In this document: one piece after another, positions 9,292 through 17,495 of the stretch
Layout: every line of letters begins with the position of its first letter
How positions within the stretch are numbered: position 1 is the stretch's first letter
Assembly (NCBI GenBank): GCA_963718195.1
Contig: CAVQYQ010000003.1
Span: 432,405-496,404, forward strand
Origin: MADRE3 sp963718195
GTDB taxonomy: Bacteria > Desulfobacterota > Desulfobulbia > Desulfobulbales > Desulfocapsaceae
DNA: 64,000 bases
Direction: 5' to 3'
The notes under the pieces: generated by a model
What the model was told of the DNA's origin: nothing
Databases searched by the model: none
What the model saw: only the letters and a program-made list of their open reading frames with translations
Made by a program: the position numbers and the translations under genes

Positions 9292-10116
9292 CTAGCCTTT
9301 CACTGAGCCCGCCAGCAGTCCCCTGATAAAGTAGCGACCGAGCAGGATATAAATGAGAAGCACAGGCAGTGCAGCAAGTATTGAGCCGGCCATCGGCAGG
9401 TTCCAGCTTACAGCCTGGCCCCCGGCCAGTTGTGCAAGCCCCACGGTAATCGGGTTTGATGTATGTCTGGTCAGACAGATCCCCCAGAGAAATTCGTTCC
9501 AGATCTGGGTGAACTGCCAGAGGCTGGTTACCACAAAACCGGGGATTGAGAGCGGAAATATGATTCTGATATAGATTGAAAAAAAGCCGGCACCGTCAAG
9601 GGTGGCTGATTCCATCAGCGAGTTTGGGATCTGGGCATAGAAATTTCTGAAGATCAGGGAGGTAATCGGCAGTCCGTAGACAACGTGGGCGAGGATCAAC
9701 CCGGGAAGCCCGCCATAAAGATTCATTGCCCGAAGTGTCTGAAACAGCGGAATCAGGATAACCTGGTACGGTATGAACATGCCAAACAGAAAGAGGGTAA
9801 AGACGATCTCACTGCCGGGAAATTTCCATTTGGAAAAGACATAGCCGTTCAGTGAACCAAGAACGGTGGAGAGCAGGGTGGCGCTGACGGCGAGAATGAC
9901 TGAATTTAAAATATTTGGTTTGAGAAGTGTAATGGCCTCGTAAAAGCTGCCGTAATTAACGGTTGGTGGCAGATCCCAGGATTGTGGCAGGCTGATGTCG
10001 CCGGGAAACTTCAAAGAGGTAATGAGGGTCAGATAGGCCGGCAACAGGTATGCCGCTGCCAGCAGCAACAAGACGCCGTAGAGAGCAAAGGTGCTGGGAG
10101 TAAGACGAGATTTCAT
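9292..10116 (-). CDS. Sugar ABC transporter permease, MalG type
   Basis: Inner-membrane permease of the carbohydrate uptake CUT1 family, 274 aa with about six hydrophobic segments. The EAA loop that contacts the ATPase is seen as LMESATLDGAGFFSIYIRIIFPLSIPG. The start codon overlaps the stop of the upstream permease in a TAATG, so the two are coupled. Together with the permease at 10116, the binding protein at 11287 and the ATPase at 12620 it forms one importer. Since galK and galT are in the same operon, the substrate is likely galactose or a galactoside; this is inference from context. Confidence 0.9.
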   Translation of the reverse strand: MKSRLTPSTFALYGVLLLLAAAYLLPAYLTLITSLKFPGDISLPQSWDLPPTVNYGSFYEAITLLKPNILNSVILAVSATLLSTVLGSLNGYVFSKWKFPGSEIVFTLFLFGMFIPYQVILIPLFQTLRAMNLYGGLPGLILAHVVYGLPITSLIFRNFYAQIPNSLMESATLDGAGFFSIYIRIIFPLSIPGFVVTSLWQFTQIWNEFLWGICLTRHTSNPITVGLAQLAGGQAVSWNLPMAGSILAALPVLLIYILLGRYFIRGLLAGSVKG

Positions 10117-11228
10117 TACTTTGTTCTCCGCTGTCTGTAGCTGCTGATCAGGTACGGGATAATGAATGTTGCCGCAATGATAAAAAGGATAATGGCGATT
10201 GCTGCACCCCGTGAAAAGTCATTTGCCCTGAACGTTGTCAGGTACATATTCAAGGCCGGATGGCCTGTTGCTCCATTATCCGGTCCGGTCATGGCAAAAA
10301 TCAGGTCAAACATTTTAAGTGATATATGAGAGAGAATAATGACCGCACTGATGGTAATCGGTTTCACCAGCGGTAGGGCGATATGACGGTAATACCCGGC
10401 GGTGCTCGCCCCATCGAGCATGGAGGCGTCACGCAGGTCCTGAGAGATACCGGTAAAGCCAGCGAGATAAAGGGCCATGGTGTAGCCTGAATATTGCCAG
10501 ATTGTGGCCAGTATGATGCCAAACGTTGCCAGGTTAAAACCGTGAACTTCCTCAATGAACAAAGCTTTTGGAAGCAGGTCTCCCCCAAACCAGCCGGCAC
10601 CACCGAGCAAAACACCGGGCAGCAGATACCGCTTTACCGCTTTCTGTGGTGCCTGCCTCAGGAGCCAGAGCCCGCAGAGAATGAGAATAAAGGCGATGAT
10701 ATAGAATGCAACCTGGAGCAGATTCTGCCAGTTGAACTCGAGAATTGCTTCGGTGCTGGAAAGCCACCTGAACTGCAACGGTTCGCCGCCCACAAAGGTG
10801 GGCAGGATATTGACTCCCCCCTGGGGGGAGAGCATCCAGCGCCAGATTGTGCCGGAAACGATGAACGAGAGTGACATCGGATAGAGGAAGACAGTACGAA
10901 AAAAGGCCTCCCCCCGTGGTTTATTATCAAGCAGTATTGCAATGAATAAGCCCATCCCGATGGCCCCGCACAGCAGCATAACCGAATAATAGACCGCATT
11001 GACCAGATCCTGGCGGAATCCTCCACCGAGGAAACCGGTAAACAGGTCCTTGTAGTTGGTAAATCCAGCGTAGTTTTTCACCGGATTTTCAGCAAGCGCG
11101 GCAACTCCGCCCCAATCAGTTAAGGAAATCCAGAAGGTATTGCCGATAAATCCATAGACAAAAACAGTGATCAGGATGATTGAAGGCAGCAGGGTTAAAA
11201 AGGCTTTTACTCTGTCAAGGTTTAGCAT
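10116..11228 (-). CDS. Sugar ABC transporter permease, MalF type
   Basis: Partner permease of the CUT1 importer, 370 aa. The EAA loop reads LRDASMLDGASTAGYYRHIALPLVKP. Compared with usual 290-300 aa MalF-type sugar permeases it carries an insert around residues 125-220, including an extra hydrophobic helix (about 170-190), which recalls the larger periplasmic loop of MalF. It follows the binding-protein gene after a 58-bp gap that holds a strong hairpin, so its expression may be lower than that of the binding protein. Confidence 0.88.
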   Translation of the reverse strand: MLNLDRVKAFLTLLPSIILITVFVYGFIGNTFWISLTDWGGVAALAENPVKNYAGFTNYKDLFTGFLGGGFRQDLVNAVYYSVMLLCGAIGMGLFIAILLDNKPRGEAFFRTVFLYPMSLSFIVSGTIWRWMLSPQGGVNILPTFVGGEPLQFRWLSSTEAILEFNWQNLLQVAFYIIAFILILCGLWLLRQAPQKAVKRYLLPGVLLGGAGWFGGDLLPKALFIEEVHGFNLATFGIILATIWQYSGYTMALYLAGFTGISQDLRDASMLDGASTAGYYRHIALPLVKPITISAVIILSHISLKMFDLIFAMTGPDNGATGHPALNMYLTTFRANDFSRGAAIAIILFIIAATFIIPYLISSYRQRRTK

Positions 11229-11242
11229 CTGTTATCCCATCG

Positions 11243-11272
11243 GCACCGGGCCAGGTAAAACTGACCCGGTGC
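11243..11272 (-). terminator. Hairpin between binding-protein and permease genes
   Basis: A perfect 8-bp GC-rich stem (GCACCGGG / CCCGGTGC, 14-nt loop) lies in the 58-bp gap between the solute-binding protein and the first permease. There is no T run after it. Such hairpins commonly act as partial terminators or mRNA-end stabilisers that raise the level of binding protein over permeases. Role inferred from position. Confidence 0.5.
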
Positions 11273-11286
11273 TCTGTTCAGCTCGT

Positions 11287-12552
11287 CTACATGCTGATTC
11301 CGTTTTTTACTGCTATCTGTTGTGCAGCGTTTGCAGCAGCTGCAGCATTTCGTGACTTCAAGAACATTTCCATCACAGAGGCAAAATCGTTCATAAAACC
11401 CTCGTTTGCCGTGACACCATGTGCCAGGGATCCGACAATGCGATCTTTACCAAAGTCGGCAGAGGCTGATTTGGCGTAATCATTGTACTTTGACAGATCA
11501 CTGTCGGTTCGTGCAGAGATTGAACCCTTCAGCGGGTTAAATGCATCGCTGCCCTCTTTGCTTCCGAGAAGCGCCAGCCAGGCGAGAACATTGTCGCGGT
11601 TCGGAGCTCCTTTCGGCAGCCCAAAGGAATCTGCCAGGAACATGAATTGACCGGTGGTACCGAAAGAGGCAGCCCAGCCGAAGCCCTTGCCGGGAACGAG
11701 TTTTTTGGTGGTACTCAGGTAACCGGCTGCCCAGTCGCCCATTACATTAAATGCGGCCCGCCCATCGACAACCATATCTGTTGCCTGTTGCCAGGAGAGT
11801 GAAGAGGCATCGTTATTGGTATACTCCAGAACCTTGCCGAACAGCTCCCAGGCTTTCACACCCTCGGGGCTGTCGAAGGCAAGCTTGCCGGCCCAGAGTG
11901 CATCCCAGTTGTCCGGGCCAACTGCTGCCAGGGCAACTGATTCCCACAGGTGGTTCGCTGTCCAGTTCTGAGCCAGGGCCAGGGGGACAACTCCCTGCTC
12001 TTTCAACTTTGGTGCAATTGCAAAGAATTCATCCCAGGTGGCAGGGGCTTTGACTCCCCATTTTTCCAGATTACCGGGAACGTACCAGACAACGTTTGAG
12101 CGATGGATATTGACCGGCATTGACCAGATCCCCTTGTCCGTACCGATGAGTTTTACCAAACCATCGGGGAACGCATCCATCAGGCCCTGTTCCTTAAACA
12201 GAAAGGTAAGGTCTTCCATACGGTCCGCTTTCACCCAGGTGCCGATGAGTTCCTGTCCGGCGTGAACCTGGAAACTGTCCGGTGGTTCACCGCCGAGCAT
12301 ACGGGTTTTCAAAACTGCTTTGGCATTAACTCCCGATCCACCGGTAACGGTAGCGTTTACCAGTTCTACGTTGGGATTTTCCTTGGTGTAAAGGTCGATC
12401 AGTGCCTGCAGGGCTGGACCCTCGTCGCCTGCCCACCAGGAAAAGATTTCGAGTTGACCGCTCAAGTCCTTGGCACTGACTGTGGTTGAACCGCCAACGA
12501 GCATAAACATCGCTGCGAAGGCAAGGCATACTGCAAAAAGCTGTTTTTTCAT
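11287..12552 (-). CDS. Sugar ABC transporter solute-binding protein
   Basis: Periplasmic extracellular binding protein of family 1 (CUT1), 421 aa. The ATG at 12552 is preceded by AGGAGGATACC, a strong ribosome site; the frame stays open further upstream but overlaps the ATPase gene. Residues 1-27 are a signal peptide ending VSAKD. The mature part begins GQLEIFSWWAGDEGPALQAL, typical of this family. It should capture the sugar and hand it to the two permeases encoded downstream. By operon context the ligand is galactose-containing. Confidence 0.9.
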   Translation of the reverse strand: MKKQLFAVCLAFAAMFMLVGGSTTVSAKDLSGQLEIFSWWAGDEGPALQALIDLYTKENPNVELVNATVTGGSGVNAKAVLKTRMLGGEPPDSFQVHAGQELIGTWVKADRMEDLTFLFKEQGLMDAFPDGLVKLIGTDKGIWSMPVNIHRSNVVWYVPGNLEKWGVKAPATWDEFFAIAPKLKEQGVVPLALAQNWTANHLWESVALAAVGPDNWDALWAGKLAFDSPEGVKAWELFGKVLEYTNNDASSLSWQQATDMVVDGRAAFNVMGDWAAGYLSTTKKLVPGKGFGWAASFGTTGQFMFLADSFGLPKGAPNRDNVLAWLALLGSKEGSDAFNPLKGSISARTDSDLSKYNDYAKSASADFGKDRIVGSLAHGVTANEGFMNDFASVMEMFLKSRNAAAAANAAQQIAVKNGISM

Positions 12553-12619
12553 GGTATCCTCCTCTTGAATGATTGTTTTCTGCAGGAGTGTGCTGCTTCC
12601 TGCAATGTGGTTATCTGCT

Positions 12620-13708
12620 CTATCGGATCGCCTCTTCTGTTGTCGGATCGAACAGAAGCAGGTGATCCAAATCAAGTCCGAGTTCTATTTTATCTCCGGG
12701 GCGCGCCTGAATTCGCCCCTGGAGCTCGCCGATCATGGTTATGCTGCCCGCGGTGAACTCAATGAGCGACTGGCTGCCGAGAATCTCTGCGACCACAACA
12801 GTGCTGGAGACTCTCCATGGTTCCTTGATTATCTTCAGGTCATTCCCCGCCTTGACCGCGTCAGGTCGAATTCCGGCAAGTACCCTCTGGCCATGGGAGC
12901 AGCAATCAGGAACGGGCACAGGAAACAGGAGACCACCAAAAGATATGGTCGAACTGTTATCTTCAATGTTGATTTCTGCCGGTATGATATTGATCGGAGG
13001 ATTGCCGATAAAGCCGGCAACAAAACGGTTGGCAGGCTGTTCAAAAACTTCAACCGGCGTGCCGACCTGTTGAATGTAGCCATCTTTTAAAATGACGATC
13101 TTGTCGGCGAGCGTCATTGCCTCTATCTGATCGTGGGTAACGTAAATCGTTGTCGTTTTCATTTGCAGATGAAGCTTTTTTAACTCCATTCGCATCTGAG
13201 TCCTCAACTGGGCGTCGAGGTTGGACAGTGGTTCATCAAAAAGGAAAACAGATGGATTCCTCACAATCGCACGCCCCATGGCCACCCGCTGCCGCTGGCC
13301 ACCCGACAGAGCGGCAGGTTTTCTTTCCAGATAGGGAGTCAGTTCCAGGATTTCTGCGGCCTCATGTACTTTCCTGTTTATTTCTGTCTTGGAGTTTTTG
13401 GCCATCCTCAGGCTGAATGCCATGTTCTCGAAAACCGTCATGTGCGGGTAGAGTGCATAGTTCTGGAAAACCATGGCAACATTTCTGTCTTTTGGTGCGA
13501 CCCTGTTCACCGGATTACCGTTAATTTGTATCTCACCGCCACTGACCGATTCAAGTCCGGCAATCATCCTCAGTATTGTCGATTTACCGCAGCCGGAAGG
13601 GCCGACAAGCACGATAAATTCATCATCAGCAATCGACAGGTTGACCCCGTGAACCACGGTTGTCGAGCCAAACGTTTTAACCACATGTAATAATTCGACC
13701 TGTGCCAT
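12620..13708 (-). CDS. Sugar ABC transporter ATP-binding protein (MsmK/UgpC type)
   Basis: ATPase of the CUT1 importer, 362 aa from the ATG at 13708 (CGGAG just upstream). Walker A is GPSGCGKST, the signature LSGGQRQRVAMGRA and Walker B VFLFDEPLSNLD, followed by the switch His in YVTHDQIEAM. The C-terminal part (after about residue 235) is the MalK-like OB regulatory domain. Unusually for such operons, it sits between the lacI-type regulator and the binding protein, so the importer is complete in one transcript. Confidence 0.92.
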   Translation of the reverse strand: MAQVELLHVVKTFGSTTVVHGVNLSIADDEFIVLVGPSGCGKSTILRMIAGLESVSGGEIQINGNPVNRVAPKDRNVAMVFQNYALYPHMTVFENMAFSLRMAKNSKTEINRKVHEAAEILELTPYLERKPAALSGGQRQRVAMGRAIVRNPSVFLFDEPLSNLDAQLRTQMRMELKKLHLQMKTTTIYVTHDQIEAMTLADKIVILKDGYIQQVGTPVEVFEQPANRFVAGFIGNPPINIIPAEINIEDNSSTISFGGLLFPVPVPDCCSHGQRVLAGIRPDAVKAGNDLKIIKEPWRVSSTVVVAEILGSQSLIEFTAGSITMIGELQGRIQARPGDKIELGLDLDHLLLFDPTTEEAIR

Positions 13709-13753
13709 CAATGCTCCGGTTATGTTTGAATTTAATAAGTCTTCCGACCTCGA

Positions 13754-14761
13754 TCAGGTTGACTCACGGATTACCAGTTCCGTTTTTAAAACGACCGTTT
13801 CTGCACTGCCTGAAACGGATGGTACAGCCAGATTCTTCAATAAAAGTGACGCAGCGACCCTGCCCATTTCGAATGCCGGTTGATTGACCGTTGTCAATCG
13901 TGGCCTGATAAGGGTCGTGTTGGGGTTATTGGAGAAACCGATAAGACCAATGTCTTCGGGAATTTTAATTCCGGAATCGATAAAATGCAGGTAAGCGCCA
14001 AGCGCTACCGGATCGTTGATTGCGAACACTGCATCGGGAGGTGATTGAAGCGCGCACAGTTTTTGCGCCGCAGTTCTGCCGTCCTCCTCGTGGTAACCGC
14101 CGGTAACAATATATTCAGGAACTATGGGGATGTTGTTGTCTCGCAATGCCGCCTCAAAACCTTCACGTCGTTTACGGCTCACGTACAACGAGTTGCCGCC
14201 GCCGATGTGGGCAATCCGTTTTCGTCCCCGGCTGATAAGATGGGATACCGCGTTGTAGGCGCCATGGTAATCATCGACAACAACTTTACTTACCTCGAGC
14301 TCTTCTATGATTCGATCAAACAATACGAGCGGAATGCCCTGGGCCATTACCGTTTTCAGATGCTCAAAATCACGTGTCTCCTGAGAGATTGAAACGAGCA
14401 TACCGGCGACGCGATTGGCGGCCAGTGCCCGGGTATTAATGGTTTCCCGGGTAAAGGTGTCGTTGCTCTGGCAGACCATGATTGTATAACCGGCTTGGTA
14501 GGCAATTTCCTCGATGCCACTGATAACGTTGGAGAAAAAAGTGTTGCGAATCTCGGGAACAATAACGCCGATATTATTGGATCGCCGGGTCTGCAGACTC
14601 TGGGCTATAAGGTTGGGTTGGTAATTTGTTTTTAGTGCAGCGGCCTTGACCCGTGCCTTGGTCGTTTTACTGATATCCGGATGGTCTCGCAGTGCACGTG
14701 ATACTGTTGAAGCCGAGAGTTTTAAACGTTTAGCCAGATCGTTGATGGTTATATGGCGCAT
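13754..14761 (-). CDS. LacI/GalR-family transcriptional regulator
   Basis: N-terminal LacI helix-turn-helix at residues 4-29 (INDLAKRLKLSASTVSRAL) with hinge helix around residues 50-60, then a periplasmic-binding-like sugar domain (IGVIVPEIRNTFFSNVISGIEE). 335 aa, normal length. It is encoded inside the operon between galK and the ABC ATPase gene. The palindrome at 17179-17194 over the operon start site has the centre and symmetry of a LacI-family operator, so autoregulated repression relieved by the sugar is the simplest model. Confidence 0.9.
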   Translation of the reverse strand: MRHITINDLAKRLKLSASTVSRALRDHPDISKTTKARVKAAALKTNYQPNLIAQSLQTRRSNNIGVIVPEIRNTFFSNVISGIEEIAYQAGYTIMVCQSNDTFTRETINTRALAANRVAGMLVSISQETRDFEHLKTVMAQGIPLVLFDRIIEELEVSKVVVDDYHGAYNAVSHLISRGRKRIAHIGGGNSLYVSRKRREGFEAALRDNNIPIVPEYIVTGGYHEEDGRTAAQKLCALQSPPDAVFAINDPVALGAYLHFIDSGIKIPEDIGLIGFSNNPNTTLIRPRLTTVNQPAFEMGRVAASLLLKNLAVPSVSGSAETVVLKTELVIREST

Positions 14762-14767
14762 GTCGAC

Positions 14768-16084
14768 TCAAGCCTCATCCGATGGAAAATACCAGCCTTC
14801 CTCAGACAGCAGGCTGATCCCGGGTCTGCCCGTCTGTACCGGTAAAACAGAGGAGTCACCAAACAGTGATTCCATGAGTTGTTTGTACTGCGTAAATTCC
14901 GCTGTCGGGATATATGCCTGGATTGTTCCGGCAAAGCCTCCGCCATGGACCCGGCACACAGCGTCCGGGCTGATCAGGGTTGTAAGGGCAAGGGCCAGGA
15001 GGATACCCTGGTTCTTCTGTTCTGCCGGGGGAACGCAGTTCTGGAGCAGGTTGCAGGAAGAAGCACCTGACTGTTTTACCAGCTCGAGAAAATCAGGGAA
15101 TCGGTCTTGCTGCAGGGCCTCAGCCTGTCGGTGGGCACGTTCATCTTCGCTGACAAAGTGCATAAGTCGCAGCAGGGCACGATCCCCAGCCCGACTCCTG
15201 ATTTCCGGCAGTCGTTGGAAAATATCATTCATCGAGAGGCCGCGGGCGGCTGTTTTGTTGAATGCCTGTAACGCCTGCGCTATCTCGTCGGGAATGGCAG
15301 CATACTCGGCGGTCAACTCGGCGTGGGACTCCCCGGTATCGACAATAACGAGCTGGTAACCTGATGTGTCGAATTGTGTTGAAATCCTGGTTACAATCGG
15401 TTCTGCCGGGTTGTTGAAATCGATGGCGACAATTCCACCGACAGCACTGCTGACCTGATCCATCAGCCCGCATGGTTTTCCAAAGAAAACATTTTCGGCG
15501 TACCGGGCGAGATGGGCAATCCCAATCGGGTTGACTGGGCGGTTGTCGTAAAAGTGGGTGAAAGCGGTCCCGGCAAGCACCGAGAAGGCTGCCGAAGAAC
15601 TGAGGCCGCTGCCAGGTTTACAGGTACTGGATACGATACCGCTAAAGCCGCCAACCGGGCAGGACTGTTTCTGCAGTGCTGCGGCTATCCCTCTGATTAA
15701 AGATTCCGGAGTTCCCTGTTCCGCACTGTCTGGATCCAGTTTGTCAAGATCGACCCTGACATGATGATCCAGCTCTTCGGAGTAGAGCTCAACACTATTG
15801 TCATTACGGGGAGTGACCAGTGCCACACAGTCCAGATCTACCGCTGCAGCAAGAACTCTTCCATTGTTATGATCGGTGTGGTTGCCTCCTAACTCGGTGC
15901 GGCCGGGAGCACTGATGAAAAGGGCTGTTGATTGGCCAAATCGGTCTTCTGCCCATTTCAGCAGGTTAAGATATCTCTGTTTCTGGTCCTGCAGCCACTC
16001 TTTGCCATAAAGCAGGTTAAAGCCGCTATCGCCACCACCTGTGTCGATCAGGTTATACAGTTGGTGAAGTGAGCGGTTCTTCAT
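14768..16084 (-). CDS. galK: Galactokinase (GHMP kinase)
   Basis: Phosphorylates galactose to galactose-1-phosphate, first step of the Leloir route. The galactokinase signature is seen as APGRTELGGNHTDHNNG at about residues 59-75; the GHMP ATP loop is SGLSSSAAFSVLAG; a C-terminal GGGFAGT motif is present. At 438 aa it has about 50 extra N-terminal residues over the usual 380-390 aa enzyme. It starts one base into the end of galT (overlap at 16084) and ends 6 bp before the lacI-type gene. Confidence 0.9.
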   Translation of the reverse strand: MKNRSLHQLYNLIDTGGGDSGFNLLYGKEWLQDQKQRYLNLLKWAEDRFGQSTALFISAPGRTELGGNHTDHNNGRVLAAAVDLDCVALVTPRNDNSVELYSEELDHHVRVDLDKLDPDSAEQGTPESLIRGIAAALQKQSCPVGGFSGIVSSTCKPGSGLSSSAAFSVLAGTAFTHFYDNRPVNPIGIAHLARYAENVFFGKPCGLMDQVSSAVGGIVAIDFNNPAEPIVTRISTQFDTSGYQLVIVDTGESHAELTAEYAAIPDEIAQALQAFNKTAARGLSMNDIFQRLPEIRSRAGDRALLRLMHFVSEDERAHRQAEALQQDRFPDFLELVKQSGASSCNLLQNCVPPAEQKNQGILLALALTTLISPDAVCRVHGGGFAGTIQAYIPTAEFTQYKQLMESLFGDSSVLPVQTGRPGISLLSEEGWYFPSDEA

Positions 16085-17142
16085 CAGGTGTCGCTCCTCT
16101 CACGATAGTGATGACGGGGCAGCGTCTGCAGTCGGCGTGCGGCTATCTCAGGAGAGATGTCCCGCTGGGCCATCGCCAGCATTTCATAACCCACCATATG
16201 TTTTTTCACTGACGAGGAGCGCAGCAGCGGTGGAAAATAATGCATGTGCCAGTGCCATTCAGGGTAATCTTTTCCATCAGTCGGTTGTTGATGGATTCCC
16301 ATCGAGTAGGGAAAAGAAGTCAAAAACAGGTTGTCATAGCAGATCCCTAACTCGACCATGATCTCTGCCAGTGCCTCAACCTGGTCAGGCTGCAGGGAGC
16401 TGATGGCGCCCATGTGGGCACGGGGCAGGACAATGGTCTCAAAAGGCCAGACGGCCCAGAAGGGTACCAGTGCAACAAAAAACTCGTTTTTAAAAAGGAG
16501 TCGTTGTTTTTCTTTCAACTCCCTGTCCAGGTAATCGCAGAGAAGACAGGTTCCGCTTTTGTCAAGATGCTGTTTCTGTCTGCTCTGTTCCCGTGCCGGA
16601 ATGTCAGGGACCGTTCTGTTGGCCCAGATCTGGCCGTGAGGGTGAGGATTGGAGCAGCCCATGATCTCGCCTCGGTTCTCAAAGATCTGGATATGATTTA
16701 TATCTTCTCGAGCAGCGATTTGCTGATATTCATGTATCCAGGCCGTAATAACGGCAATAACCTGGGACCGGGACATGCGGGAAATAGTAAGACTGTGGTC
16801 AGGAGAGTAGCAGATAACCCGACAGATGCCCGACTCCGGTTCCATCCTGAGAAGATCATCCTCGCTGTTTATGGCTGTTCCTTCATTTGCGGGAAGCAGG
16901 GAGCCGAAATCGTTGGTGAAAACAAAGGTTTCCTGGTAGGCAGGATTTCTTTCTCCATTTGCCCTGAGGTTGGTGGGGCAGAGGTAACAATCAGGCTCGT
17001 AGGCAACTCCTCTCTCACTAACGACTGTTTCCTGCTGGCCATCCCATGGTCGCTGGGCGCGGTGGGGAGAAACGAGGACCCACTCGTCGTTCAGAGGGTT
17101 ATAGCGACGATGGGTGATTCTGTCATAATCAGGAAGATCCAT
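16084..17142 (-). CDS. galT: Galactose-1-phosphate uridylyltransferase
   Basis: Transfers UMP from UDP-glucose to galactose-1-phosphate. Counting from the ATG at 17142, zinc-binding CYLC is at about 52-55 and the catalytic HPHGQ at 167-171. The frame is open up to 17202, but those 20 codons would lie on the operator and promoter, so 17142 is preferred. First gene of the gal operon. No galE or galM is seen in the window, so the UDP-galactose epimerase must be elsewhere. Confidence 0.92.
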   Translation of the reverse strand: MDLPDYDRITHRRYNPLNDEWVLVSPHRAQRPWDGQQETVVSERGVAYEPDCYLCPTNLRANGERNPAYQETFVFTNDFGSLLPANEGTAINSEDDLLRMEPESGICRVICYSPDHSLTISRMSRSQVIAVITAWIHEYQQIAAREDINHIQIFENRGEIMGCSNPHPHGQIWANRTVPDIPAREQSRQKQHLDKSGTCLLCDYLDRELKEKQRLLFKNEFFVALVPFWAVWPFETIVLPRAHMGAISSLQPDQVEALAEIMVELGICYDNLFLTSFPYSMGIHQQPTDGKDYPEWHWHMHYFPPLLRSSSVKKHMVGYEMLAMAQRDISPEIAARRLQTLPRHHYRERSDT

Positions 17143-17178
17143 GATATGCCAGTGAGATAAAAGGTTATGCAAACGTTG

Positions 17179-17194
17179 CCGCAAACGTTTGCGG
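17179..17194 (-). promoter_or_regulatory. LacI-family operator of the gal operon
   Basis: A perfect 16-bp palindrome, CCGCAAACGTTTGCGG, lies just downstream of the predicted -10 box, over the expected transcription start. A second, imperfect copy (GCAAACGTTGC) lies next to it at 17169-17179. The central AAACGTTT with flanking GC matches the general form of LacI/GalR operators. Likely target of the operon's own regulator. Confidence 0.75.
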
Positions 17195-17204
17195 AGTGTC
17201 ACCT

Positions 17205-17234
17205 AACATAGCCCCTATGGTGTCTGTCTGTCAA
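17205..17234 (-). promoter_or_regulatory. Sigma70-like promoter of the gal operon
   Basis: On the minus strand TTGACA (17234-17229) and TATGTT (17210-17205) are separated by 18 bp. The start would fall near 17198, beside the palindromic operator, which leaves a leader of about 55 nt before galT. Confidence 0.6.
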
Positions 17235-17495
17235 TATAATTACCAGAATATTGGTACGAACGAGTCCGAAATCAACAGGAATTTGCTGATTTCGGAGTGT
17301 CTCTGGACCCAGCATGTGTCGTTTTAACCGCCGCTTTGCTGGATCACACTGGTAGAGACGCTGCATGGTAAAAGGTCTGTGTCTCAATTTAAGGCGAGTC
17401 CAGGCAGAATTGAGGTTGTTATTTTTCTGCCAGTATGGGTACTATCCTGGATAAAACGATTCAGATGAGAATGTTCAACGCCAAGAGGTATGGTT

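Noticed and set aside
14646..15359. Plus-strand ORF of 237 codons
   Set aside because: Antisense to galK and the lacI-type gene; Ser/Arg-rich composition typical of a shadow frame.
16414..17160. Plus-strand ORF of 248 codons
   Set aside because: Antisense to galT; no motif in this frame.
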